NCBI RefSeq assembly: GCF_000374805.1
Contig: NZ_KB895350.1
Location: 37,499-101,498, forward strand
Direction: 5' to 3'
DNA length: 64,000 nucleotides
Source: Chitiniphilus shinanonensis DSM 23277
GTDB taxonomy: Bacteria; Pseudomonadota; Gammaproteobacteria; Burkholderiales; Chitinibacteraceae
The notes under the pieces are model-generated. The model ran no database searches. It was not told the origin of the DNA and was given only the letters and a program-made list of their open reading frames with translations. Made by a program: the position numbers and the translations under genes. The first letter of the stretch is position 1. Each line of letters begins with the position of its first letter. Below, piece by piece: positions 56,296 through 64,000 of this stretch.

Positions 56296-57389
56296 CCATC
56301 GACCGCCCCGCCGGCCTGGACATCGACAGCACCGCGACGCCCGCGCGACTGACCTTGTCGGGGCGGCTGGACGCCGAGCATTGCGCCGCGCTGTGGCCGC
56401 GCGCCCGCGCCGCGCTGGCGCAGGGCTCGGTGGTCGATGCCAGCGCCGTCGATTACTGCGACGGCACCGGCGCCGCGCTGCTGTTCGACCTGATCCAGCG
56501 CGGCGGCCAGGTGCAAGGGCTGCCCGAGCGCTTCGCGCCGCTGTTGGCGGAACTGGAACCCGAACGTCCGCTGACCGTGCCGCGCCGGCCGACGCCGCCC
56601 CGCCTGATCGCGCGGGTGGGCCTGTTCGCGGCCGAGGTCGGGCGCGAAGCGCACGCGGCGATCTCGTTCATCGGCGAAGCCACGGCGGCCGGCTTCGCCG
56701 TGTTGCGCCAGCCCGGCCAGCTGCGGCTGGGCGAGACACTGCGCGTCGCCACCAGCGCCGGCGCCGACGCGCTGCCCATCGTGGCGCTGATCGCCTTCCT
56801 GCTGGGGGTGATCCTGGCGTTCCAGTCGGCGGTGCCGATGCGCCAGTTCGGCGCCGAGCTGTTCGTCGCCAACCTGGTCGGACTGTCGCTGGTGCGCGAG
56901 CTGGCGCCGCTGATGACCGCGGTGCTGCTGGCCGGCCGCACCGGCGCCGCCTTCGCCGCCGAGATCGGCACCATGAAGGTCAACCAGGAGATCGACGCCC
57001 TGGTCACCATGGGGCTGGACCCGATGCGCTTCCTGGTGCTGCCGCGCCTGGTCGCGGTGGCGTGCACCGTGCCGCTGCTGACGCTGTTCGCCGAGCTGAT
57101 CGGCATGTTCGGCGCCGCGCTGGTGCTGATCGGCTTCGGCATCCCGATGGCCACCTCGGCCTCGCAGATCATGGATTTCGTCGACATGAGCGACTACCTG
57201 ACCGGCCTGTTCAAATCGTTCGTGTTCGGGCTGGGCATCGCCGGCATCGGCTGCATGCGTGGCTTGCAGACCGGCAGCGGCGCGCGCGCGGTCGGCGCCT
57301 CGGCCACCAGCGCCGACGTGCGCGCCATCGTGATGCTGGTGGTCGCCGACGGCCTGTTCGCCGTGGCCTTCTACTACCTGGATTGGTAA
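56292..57389 (+). CDS. STAS-MlaE fusion, lipid ABC-transporter permease
   Basis: The permease subunit of a Mla-type phospholipid transporter. Residues 1-100 form a STAS/MlaB-like domain (LDAEHCAALWPRARAALAQG, VDYCDGTGAALLFDL); the rest is the MlaE permease with about five helices (LLAGRTGAAFAAEIGTMKVNQEIDAL is the coupling region, 56926-57000). In E. coli MlaB and MlaE are separate; the fusion is known in other proteobacteria. It overlaps flhG by 4 bases and is followed directly by the ATPase gene. Confidence 0.9.
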   Translation: MTIDRPAGLDIDSTATPARLTLSGRLDAEHCAALWPRARAALAQGSVVDASAVDYCDGTGAALLFDLIQRGGQVQGLPERFAPLLAELEPERPLTVPRRPTPPRLIARVGLFAAEVGREAHAAISFIGEATAAGFAVLRQPGQLRLGETLRVATSAGADALPIVALIAFLLGVILAFQSAVPMRQFGAELFVANLVGLSLVRELAPLMTAVLLAGRTGAAFAAEIGTMKVNQEIDALVTMGLDPMRFLVLPRLVAVACTVPLLTLFAELIGMFGAALVLIGFGIPMATSASQIMDFVDMSDYLTGLFKSFVFGLGIAGIGCMRGLQTGSGARAVGASATSADVRAIVMLVVADGLFAVAFYYLDW

Positions 57390-58187
57390 ATGATGGACAG
57401 CGCGCCCCTTCCCGACGATCCGGCCGCCGCCGCCGACCCGCTGGTGCGGGTGGAGAACCTGACCTGCGCCTACGGCCGCAACGTGGTGCTGCGCAATGTC
57501 AGCTTCGAGGTGCCGCGCGGCGAAGTGCTCACCATCCTGGGCGGCTCGGGCTGCGGCAAATCCACGCTGCTCAAGCACATGATCGGGCTGGAGCAGCCCG
57601 CCAAGGGGCGGATCTGGCTGGGCGGGCAGGAACTGACCGCCGCCACCGGCTCGGCGCGGCGCCGCATCCTGGCGTCGTTCGGCGTGGCCTATCAGGCCGG
57701 CGCGTTGTTCGGCTCGATGAGCGTGCTGGAGAACGTGATGCTGCCGCTGGCCGAACACAGCGAGCTGGACCCGCCGGCGCGCGAGCTGGTGGCGCGGCTC
57801 AAGCTGCGCGAGGTGGGGCTGGAGCAATACGCCGACTACGCAACGGCCGAGTTGTCCGGCGGCATGCAGAAACGCGCCGCCATCGCCCGCGCGCTGGCGC
57901 TCGACCCGGCGATCCTGTTCCTGGACGAACCCTCGGCCGGCCTGGACCCGGTGACCTCGGCCGAGCTGGACGCGCTGATCCTGCGGCTGTCGCGTGCCCT
58001 GTCGCTGACCTTTATCGTGGTCACCCACGAGCTTGCCAGCATCTTCACCATTGCCGACCGCGCCCTGATGCTGGATAAACAGGAAAAAGGCATTATCGCC
58101 GTCGGCAGACCCCAGGATCTGCGCGATCATCACCCCGACCCCCGTGTAACCCGCTTCTTCCGCCGCGGCGAGGAGACCCCGGTTTGA
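57390..58187 (+). CDS. Lipid ABC-transporter ATPase (MlaF-like)
   Basis: A 265-residue ABC ATPase with Walker A GGSGCGKST (G51-T59), Q-loop VAYQAGALFG, signature LSGGMQKR, Walker B ILFLDEPSAGLDP and switch His in VVTHEL. It begins immediately after the permease stop (TAAATG) and shares TTGA with the next gene. The C-terminal extension fits the MlaF group. Confidence 0.94.
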   Translation: MMDSAPLPDDPAAAADPLVRVENLTCAYGRNVVLRNVSFEVPRGEVLTILGGSGCGKSTLLKHMIGLEQPAKGRIWLGGQELTAATGSARRRILASFGVAYQAGALFGSMSVLENVMLPLAEHSELDPPARELVARLKLREVGLEQYADYATAELSGGMQKRAAIARALALDPAILFLDEPSAGLDPVTSAELDALILRLSRALSLTFIVVTHELASIFTIADRALMLDKQEKGIIAVGRPQDLRDHHPDPRVTRFFRRGEETPV

Positions 58188-59227
58188 ATCGACAAAACGT
58201 CCTCTATTTCAGGCTCGGCCTGTTCGTCGTCGTCGGCCTCGTCATCGGCGCGGTGCTGTTCGTCGCCTTCGGCGCCGGCCGCTGGTTCGCCAGCACCGTC
58301 ATCGTGGAAACCTATTTCGACGAATCGGTGCAGGGCCTGGACATCGGCTCGCCGGTGAAATACCGCGGCGTGGCGCTGGGCTCGGTCAGCCAGATCTCGT
58401 TCACGTCGAACAAGTACGACGTGGCGCACGGCGGGCCGCAGTACGTGCTGGTGGAGATGCAGCTCAAACCGCACCGCTTCGGTCGCAACGGCGGCACCAC
58501 CATCACCCAGCACGAGCTGGACGAACAGATCGCGCGCGGGCTGCGGGTGCGCCTGGCGCCGCAGGGCCTGACCGGCACCAACTACCTGGAGATCGATTAC
58601 GTCGACCCACGGCAGAATCCGCCGCTGCCGATCTCCTGGCACCCGGATTCGCCGTACATCCCGTCTGCGCACAGCGCGGTGGCCAAGATCATGGATGCGG
58701 CGCAGAACCTGATCACCAAGGCCCAGAACCTGGACATCGACGAAACCGTGGACCGGCTGAACCGGCTGCTCGACACCGCCGACAACAAGCTGAAGGGCGT
58801 GCCGTTCAAGGAGTTGTCCGAATCGCTGTTGCGCGTCAGCCAGCGCCTGGAAAAAGTGCAGACCGACCAGATCGGCCGCGATGCGCAGGCATTGCTGAGC
58901 GAACTGCGCGCCACCAATGCCTCGCTGCGCGACATCGTGTCGGACCCCGCCTGGCGCAGCGCGCCCGGCGACATCTCGGCGGCCGCGCAAAGCGCGCGCG
59001 ACCTGATGGCCGATCCGGCGCTGCATCGCACGCTCACCCACCTGGAAAGCGTCGCCTCGCGCCTGGATGCCGTGGTCGGCAGCCGCGACACCGAATTGGC
59101 CGAAACGCTGGATAACCTGCACGCGATCAGTACCGAGCTGCGCGGGCTGGCGGAAGATGCACGCCGCAATCCGCCCGGACTGCTGTTCGGCTCCCATCCC
59201 ACCCCTTATCCGCTGCCGCCACGATGA
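58184..59227 (+). CDS. MCE-domain lipid-transport protein (MlaD/PqiB-like)
   Basis: A periplasmic substrate-binding MCE protein of 347 residues. An N-terminal inner-membrane anchor (about 8-30) is followed by one MCE domain (about 38-135; ESVQGLDIGSPVKYRGVALG, GLRVRLAPQGLTGTNYLEIDY) and a long helical C-terminal part (about 165-340), which suggests a needle or tunnel rather than the short E. coli MlaD. It starts with TTG in a 4-base TTGA overlap; GGAG precedes it. A single MCE domain separates it from PqiB and YebT. Confidence 0.92.
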   Translation: MNRQNVLYFRLGLFVVVGLVIGAVLFVAFGAGRWFASTVIVETYFDESVQGLDIGSPVKYRGVALGSVSQISFTSNKYDVAHGGPQYVLVEMQLKPHRFGRNGGTTITQHELDEQIARGLRVRLAPQGLTGTNYLEIDYVDPRQNPPLPISWHPDSPYIPSAHSAVAKIMDAAQNLITKAQNLDIDETVDRLNRLLDTADNKLKGVPFKELSESLLRVSQRLEKVQTDQIGRDAQALLSELRATNASLRDIVSDPAWRSAPGDISAAAQSARDLMADPALHRTLTHLESVASRLDAVVGSRDTELAETLDNLHAISTELRGLAEDARRNPPGLLFGSHPTPYPLPPR

Positions 59228-59832
59228 CAAGACGCCTGCCCGCCCTGTTCGCCACGCTCTGCCTCGCGCTGTTCCTGGCCGGCTGCGCCAGCAAACCCGA
59301 GCCGCAGACGCACTACCGCTTCGACGCGGCCCGCGCCGGCGCCCCGGCGGCGCAGCGCCTGCCGGCCGTGCTGCGCATCGCGCCGTTGCAGGCGGCCGAA
59401 GGCTACCGCGACTGGCGCTTCGTCTACCGCGAAAGCGACTACCGCTACGCCGCCGATCCCTACCGCGGCTTCGTCGCGCCGCCCGCCGCGCTGATCGGCG
59501 AGCGCAGCGAAGCCTGGCTGGCCGCGAGCGGCCTGTTCCAGCGCGCCTATCTCGGCAATTCGCCCAATGTCGGCGAGTGGGTGCTGCGCGGCCGACTGGA
59601 GGCGCTCTACGCCGACCTGCGCCCCGGCGCGCCGCGCCAGGTGGTGCTGGCCCTGCACTACACCCTGCTGCGCGATGGCCAGCCCGCCATCAGCTGGACC
59701 AGCACCGGCAGCGCGGCGATCGGCACCGTGGATGGCGATGGCATCGCCGCCGCCGCCGACGCGGCGCTCGTCGCGGCACTCAAGCACCTGGAAAGCATGC
59801 TCGCGACGACAGACGTCGCCGTTGTCCGCTAA
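59224..59832 (+). CDS. ABC-type transport auxiliary lipoprotein (PqiC/YmbA-like)
   Basis: A 202-residue lipoprotein, signal peptide ending FLAGC (C22). The ABC_trans_aux pattern is visible: VLRIAPLQAAEGYRDWRFVYRES, then LIGERSEAWLAASGLF and HYTLLRDGQPAISW. Such lipoproteins form the outer-membrane end of Pqi-type MCE systems and replace MlaA. It overlaps the MCE gene by 4 bases (ATGA) and precedes fliA by 29 bases. Confidence 0.85.
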   Translation: MTRRLPALFATLCLALFLAGCASKPEPQTHYRFDAARAGAPAAQRLPAVLRIAPLQAAEGYRDWRFVYRESDYRYAADPYRGFVAPPAALIGERSEAWLAASGLFQRAYLGNSPNVGEWVLRGRLEALYADLRPGAPRQVVLALHYTLLRDGQPAISWTSTGSAAIGTVDGDGIAAAADAALVAALKHLESMLATTDVAVVR

Positions 59833-59861
59833 ACTGGATTGCAGTTTTTTTCGGGCACCCC

Positions 59862-60608
59862 ATGCTCTCACCTCGCGCGCTCAACCTTTACAAGCAGACC
59901 CAGGCTTCGACCGAAGAAGACCGCGTGGCCGCGCACGCGCCGCTGGTGAAGCGCATCGCCTACCACATGGTGTCGCGCCTGCCGGCCAGCGTGGAGGTCG
60001 AAGACCTGATCCAGGTCGGCCTGATGGGCCTGATGGAAGCCGCGCGCAACTTCGACCCCAATGCCGGCGTGCAATTCGAGACCTTCGCGACACAGCGCAT
60101 CCGGGGGGCCATGCTGGACGAGCTGCGCCACGCCGACTGGATGCCGCGCCAGGTCCGCCGCAACATGCGCGGCATCGAGGCCGCCATCCACCAGCTGGAG
60201 CAAACCCTGGGACGCTCGCCGTCCGAAGGCGAAGTGGCCCAGGCGATGAACCTGCCGCTGGAGGAATACCAGCAGATGCTGGGCGACGCGCGCGGCCACC
60301 AGCTGCTTTATTACGAGGATTTCGAGGAGGAAGGCGAGAACAGCCGCCTCGATGTCTACGCCGCCGACCACAAGGCCAACCCGCTGGAACAGTTGTCCGA
60401 CGTGGACTTCCGCAAGACGCTGATCGAGGGCATCGTCGACCTGCCGGAACGCGAACAACTGGTGATGTCGCTGTACTACGAAGAAGAGCTCAACCTGAAG
60501 GAAATCGGCGCGGTGCTCGGGGTGTCCGAATCCCGCGTCTGCCAGTTGCACAGCCAGGCCGTCGGCCGGCTGCGCGCACGCCTCCAGGATTGGTTGCCGT
60601 CCCGATAA
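59862..60608 (+). CDS. fliA: Flagellar sigma factor FliA (sigma-28)
   Basis: A 248-residue sigma-70-family factor for late flagellar and chemotaxis genes. Region 2 (LVKRIAYHMVSRLPASVEVEDLIQVGLMGL), region 3 (GAMLDELRHADWMPRQVRRN) and region 4 (LNLKEIGAVLGVSESRVCQLHSQAVGRLR) are intact. The ATG at 59862 gives MLSPRALNLYKQTQ. It follows the lipid-transport operon after 29 bases with no visible own terminator between, so read-through is likely. Confidence 0.97.
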   Translation: MLSPRALNLYKQTQASTEEDRVAAHAPLVKRIAYHMVSRLPASVEVEDLIQVGLMGLMEAARNFDPNAGVQFETFATQRIRGAMLDELRHADWMPRQVRRNMRGIEAAIHQLEQTLGRSPSEGEVAQAMNLPLEEYQQMLGDARGHQLLYYEDFEEEGENSRLDVYAADHKANPLEQLSDVDFRKTLIEGIVDLPEREQLVMSLYYEEELNLKEIGAVLGVSESRVCQLHSQAVGRLRARLQDWLPSR

Positions 60609-60626
60609 CCACAACAACGATCCCGC

Positions 60627-61367
60627 ATGGACAAAATCAGTCTTTTCGGCCTGCTGCTCGGGCTTACCGCGATCGTGCTCGGCCAGGTGCTCGAAGGTGG
60701 CCACATCGCCTCGCTGGTGCAGTTCACCGCCTTCCTGATCGTCATCGGCGGCACCACCGGCGCGGTAATGCTGCAAAGCCGCAGCGAGGACTTCGTCGCC
60801 GGCATCAGGCTGGTGAAATGGGTATTCGTCCCGCCGCAGCACGACTTCCGCCGCGTGCTGGCCACCCTGGTCAACTGGAGCCAGCAGGCGCGCCGCGGCG
60901 GTCTGCTGGCGCTGGAGGCCTACGCCAACAGCGAGAAGGATCCCTTCATCCGGCGCGGGCTGCAGATGCTGGTGGACGGCGCCGAGCCCGACATGATCCG
61001 CCGCGCGCTGGAACTGGAAGTGGACGGCTACGAGGAGCGCGCCCGCGCCGCCGCCAGGATCTGGGAATCGGCCGGCGGCTACGCCCCCACCATCGGCATC
61101 ATCGGTGCGGTGATGGGGCTGATCCACGTGATGGAAAACCTCACCGATCCTTCCAAGCTGGGCGCGGGCATCGCCGTGGCCTTCGTCGCCACCATCTATG
61201 GCGTCGGCTCGGCCAACCTGATCTTCCTGCCCATCGGCAACAAGCTGAAGCAGCACATCGGCATGGAAGTGCGCCGCCGGGAGATGCTGCTCGAGGGCCT
61301 GTACACCATCGCCAACGGCGAAAACCCGCGCATGCTGGAAAGCAAGCTGGCGGGTTTCCTGCACTGA
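60627..61367 (+). CDS. motC: Flagellar motor stator protein, MotA/MotC type
   Basis: A 246-residue inner-membrane stator subunit with four helices, 18 bases after fliA. MDKISLFGLLLGLTAIVLGQ, SAGGYAPTIGIIGAVMGLIHVMENL and GAGIAVAFVATIYGVGSANL are the TM1, TM3 and TM4 motifs, closest to MotC of polar-flagellate bacteria. The usual partner motD/motB is not next to it; an acyltransferase gene follows after 20 bases. Confidence 0.92.
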   Translation: MDKISLFGLLLGLTAIVLGQVLEGGHIASLVQFTAFLIVIGGTTGAVMLQSRSEDFVAGIRLVKWVFVPPQHDFRRVLATLVNWSQQARRGGLLALEAYANSEKDPFIRRGLQMLVDGAEPDMIRRALELEVDGYEERARAAARIWESAGGYAPTIGIIGAVMGLIHVMENLTDPSKLGAGIAVAFVATIYGVGSANLIFLPIGNKLKQHIGMEVRRREMLLEGLYTIANGENPRMLESKLAGFLH

Positions 61368-61387
61368 CGCGCCACGCCTGATCCGCC

Positions 61388-62134
61388 ATGCTCTGGCTCG
61401 CCGCCCGCCTTCGCAACCTGTGCGCCTGGCTGGACCTCGCGGCCTTCACCGTGGCGATGGCGTTGCTGGCCCGCCTGCCGCTGGCCTGGCTGGCGGGCTG
61501 GTATCCCAAGCTGTTCCAGCGCTGGTGTCGCGCCTTCGTGCGGGCGCTGGGCGTCGAGCTGCGCCTTCACCAGCACTACACCGGGCACCTGCCCGAGCGC
61601 TACATCCTGATCGCCAACCACCCTTCCGCCTTCGAGGACATCGGCATTCCCGCGCTGTTTCCGGTCACCAACCTGGCCAAGGCCGAGGTGCGCCACTGGT
61701 GGATCGTCGGTCGCATTGCCGCCGCCGCCGGCACGCTGTTCGTGCAGCGCGAGGACAAGACCTCGCGCCAGGCCGCGCAGGCGGCGCTGATCGATGCGGT
61801 CCGCGCAGGCCACAACGTGGCGATCTACCCGGAGGGCGGCTGCAAGGGCCGTCTGATCTGGGAACGCTTCCTCTACGGCGCCTTCAGCGTCTCGCTGGAA
61901 ACCGGCGTGCCGATCGTGCCGGTGTTCCTGCACTACGAGGCGCAGGCCGAATTCGCCTGGGGCGACGACGAAACGCTGCCGCAGAAGATCCTGCGCATCA
62001 GCCGCAGCCCCAACCGCCACGCGCATTACCACGTGTTCGAACCGCTGCGCCCCAGCGACTTCGCCGACCGCGACCACTACGCCGCGCACGCCCACGCCTG
62101 CTTCCTGGCGTGGCAACGACGCTTCCTCGAATAG
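61388..62134 (+). CDS. Lysophospholipid acyltransferase family protein
   Basis: A 248-residue PlsC-like protein with an N-terminal membrane segment and the acyltransferase motifs NHPSAFEDI (HX4D), [16 protein letters not shown] and PIVPVF. It would transfer acyl chains to lysophospholipids or related lipids at the inner membrane. It may be co-transcribed with motC; a link with the nearby lipid transporter is possible but unproven. Confidence 0.88.
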   Translation: MLWLAARLRNLCAWLDLAAFTVAMALLARLPLAWLAGWYPKLFQRWCRAFVRALGVELRLHQHYTGHLPERYILIANHPSAFEDIGIPALFPVTNLAKAEVRHWWIVGRIAAAAGTLFVQREDKTSRQAAQAALIDAVRAGHNVAIYPEGGCKGRLIWERFLYGAFSVSLETGVPIVPVFLHYEAQAEFAWGDDETLPQKILRISRSPNRHAHYHVFEPLRPSDFADRDHYAAHAHACFLAWQRRFLE

Positions 62135-62173
62135 CCGGCGTCGCGCGAAGCGGCATCGCAGCGTCTGCGGCCA

Positions 62174-62200
62174 CTGCCAGTCGCGGGGTGTGGCTATAAT
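62174..62200 (+). promoter_or_regulatory. Promoter of ftsK
   Basis: A perfect TATAAT (62195-62200) 34 bases before the ftsK ATG, with CTGCCA (62174-62179) at a short 15-base spacing. Confidence 0.6.
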
Positions 62201-62234
62201 CGGGCATCCCCGACCGCCGCCCCGCCTCGTCCTC

Positions 62235-64000
62235 ATGCCTTTCTTTCGCAAGAAAAACGTCGCCAACGCCTCGGCCCGCGCCGCGCTGCCGCCGCAGATC
62301 GCCAATGCGCTGCGCGAATCCTGGTGGTTCCTGCTGGTGGCGGCCGTGCTCTACATGGTGCTGGCGCTGGCGTCCTACCAGCCGAGCGATCCGGGCTGGT
62401 CGCACAGCGCCAGCCAGGCCAACGTGCTCAACCGGGGCGGGCTGGTCGGCGCCTGGCTGGCCGACATCCTGCTGTCGCTGTTCGGCATGTCCGCCTGGTG
62501 GTGGGTGACGTTCTTCCTGGCCGCCATCTGGTGGGGCTACCGCCGCATCGACCGCGTTTTGGAACACACGCACAAGCCGGTGGTGCTGCTGGCCTGTACC
62601 GGCTTCCTGCTGGTAGTGCTGTCGTCGGCCAGCCTGGAGGCGTTGCGCCTGCATTCGCTGCCGATCGACCTGCCGCTGGCGCCGGGCGGCGTGCTCGGCC
62701 TGTGGCTGGGCGGCTGGCTGTACCACGCGCTCGGCTTCGCCGGCGCCACGCTGTCGCTGGTGGCGCTATGGGCGGTGGGCATCGCGCTGTTCACCGGCCT
62801 GTCGTGGCTCGACACCATGGAAAAGCTGGGCGCGGTGCTGGAATGGCTCTGCACCCGCGCCGTCTACGCCTGGCAGGCGGCGCAGGATCGCCGCATCGGC
62901 CGGCAGGCCGCGGTACGCCGCGAGGAAAAGGTCACCGAGGAAAAGAAGCGCCAGGAAGACAAGCCGCCGTTGAAGATCGAGGCCGCGCAACTGGAAGTAC
63001 CGGTGGCGAGGCAGGCGGAAAAACGCATGGAGAAGGAAAAGAAGGAACAGGAAAAGCAGCAGGCCGCCGCCCAGCGCCAGGCCGCGCAGCCGATGCTGTT
63101 CGAGATGGAGGAACTGCCGCCGATCAAGCCGCCCGCCCCGCGTGCCGGCGGCAACGAGCAGTTGCCGGCGCTGTCGTTGCTGGCGCCGCCGCCGGTGGCG
63201 CAGGAGACCATCAGCCACGAAACGCTGGAGTTCACCTCGCGCCTGATCGAACGCAAGCTGGCCGACTTCAACGTCGAAGTGAAGGTGATCGCCGCCTATC
63301 CGGGCCCGGTGATCACCCGCTACGAGATCGAACCCGCCGTCGGGGTCAAGGGCGCGCAGATCGTCAACCTGATGAAGGACCTGGCGCGCGCCCTGGGGCT
63401 GGTGTCGATCCGCGTGGTCGAAACCATCCCCGGCAAGACCTGCATGGGGCTGGAGCTGCCCAACCCGACGCGCCAGACCATCCGCCTGTCGGAGATCCTG
63501 TCGTCCGAGCCGTACCACAACATGACGTCCAGGCTGACCATGGCGCTGGGCAAGGACATCACCGGCAAGCCCATCGTCACCGACCTCGCCAAGGCCCCTC
63601 ACCTGCTGGTCGCCGGCACCACCGGCTCCGGCAAGTCGGTCGGCGTCAACGCCATGATCCTCAGCCTGCTCTACAAGGCCACCCCCGATGAAGTGCGCTT
63701 CATCATGGTCGACCCCAAGATGCTGGAACTGTCGGTCTACGACGGCATCCCCCACCTGCTCGCCCCCGTCGTCACCGACATGAAGCTCGCCGCCAACGCG
63801 CTCAACTGGTGCGTGGCCGAGATGGAAAAACGCTACCGCCTGATGAGCGCGCTCGGCGTACGCAACCTCGCCGGCTTCAACCAGAAGGTGAAGGAAGCCG
63901 AGAAGGCCGGGCAGAAGCTGACCAACCCGTTCACCCTGACCCCGGACGACCCGGAGCCGCTGAGCCACCTGCCCTTCATCGTGGTGGTGGTCGATGAATT
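62235..64000 (+). CDS. ftsK: DNA translocase FtsK, 3' end missing
   Basis: FtsK couples division to chromosome segregation at the septum. About 588 residues are visible and the frame is still open at the window end. Four N-terminal helices (about 30-200) are followed by a charged, coiled-coil-like linker (about 215-290, rich in E, K and Q) and the motor domain with Walker A GTTGSGKS (K467) and the start of Walker B at the end (VVVVDE). The linker is short, as in Neisseriales. The gamma domain lies beyond the window. Confidence 0.96.
   Translation, partial: MPFFRKKNVANASARAALPPQIANALRESWWFLLVAAVLYMVLALASYQPSDPGWSHSASQANVLNRGGLVGAWLADILLSLFGMSAWWWVTFFLAAIWWGYRRIDRVLEHTHKPVVLLACTGFLLVVLSSASLEALRLHSLPIDLPLAPGGVLGLWLGGWLYHALGFAGATLSLVALWAVGIALFTGLSWLDTMEKLGAVLEWLCTRAVYAWQAAQDRRIGRQAAVRREEKVTEEKKRQEDKPPLKIEAAQLEVPVARQAEKRMEKEKKEQEKQQAAAQRQAAQPMLFEMEELPPIKPPAPRAGGNEQLPALSLLAPPPVAQETISHETLEFTSRLIERKLADFNVEVKVIAAYPGPVITRYEIEPAVGVKGAQIVNLMKDLARALGLVSIRVVETIPGKTCMGLELPNPTRQTIRLSEILSSEPYHNMTSRLTMALGKDITGKPIVTDLAKAPHLLVAGTTGSGKSVGVNAMILSLLYKATPDEVRFIMVDPKMLELSVYDGIPHLLAPVVTDMKLAANALNWCVAEMEKRYRLMSALGVRNLAGFNQKVKEAEKAGQKLTNPFTLTPDDPEPLSHLPFIVVVVDE

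Noticed and set aside
59067..59861. N-terminal extension of fliA reaching back into the MCE and lipoprotein genes
   Set aside because: The extension is a frame-shifted reading of those genes; the sigma factor family begins at MLSPRALNLY, and the two upstream genes are complete.

Overview
The window is a 64 kb stretch of a GC-rich, motile, Gram-negative chromosome. Gene content points to the betaproteobacterial order Neisseriales (Chromobacteriaceae or Chitinibacteraceae type): a Neisseria-like trimeric porin, BamC/BamD lipoproteins, FolE2, a RibBA whose C-terminal half is degenerate, an EIICBA N-acetylglucosamine PTS permease, and a polar-flagellum FlhF/FlhG/FliA module. This placement is inference; no rRNA gene is present. 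There is no phage, transposase, CRISPR array or plasmid replication gene.

Positions 1-11.5 kb hold the 3' end of trpC, a porin, nagE on the minus strand with a possible 31-codon leader gene, a two-gene RND efflux system without its outer-membrane channel, and dapA-bamC. Positions 11.8-15.5 kb are a minus-strand cofactor cluster (ribBA, ribH, nusB, thiL, pgpA). A small cytosolic histidine kinase and a receiver-TPR protein follow. Positions 18-25.4 kb on the minus strand carry a small P-loop protein, ribE, a zinc-ribbon protein, ribD, nrdR, glyA, hpt, apt and a purine permease. A manganese exporter follows, controlled by a yybP-ykoY riboswitch whose expression platform can be read from the sequence.

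Positions 26.4-33.7 kb look accessory: a tyrosine phosphatase, a divergent LysR/enol-lactonase pair around a 24-bp palindrome, an SDR oxidoreductase, a PRC-barrel protein, four very small hydrophilic or secreted proteins and a MITE-like inverted repeat. Then come maeB, a five-gene tRNA array (Ala-Glu-Arg-Glu-Ala), bamD/rluD with overlapping divergent starts, pgeF, a ZIP transporter, a membrane-anchored C13 peptidase and folE2.

Positions 43.2-61.4 kb are the flagellar region. fliK and fliLMNOPQR lie on the minus strand, with a sigma-54 promoter before fliK and a promoter plus terminator hairpin before fliL. On the plus strand are flhB, flhA, flhF, flhG, fliA and a motA/motC-type stator gene. 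Two things are unusual here. The flhF-flhG gap holds three 126-bp tandem repeats related to elements elsewhere in the window, and flhG has lost the P-loop lysine. A complete four-gene Mla/Pqi-type lipid ABC system with a STAS-permease fusion sits between flhG and fliA in overlapping reading frames. An acyltransferase and the first part of ftsK close the window.
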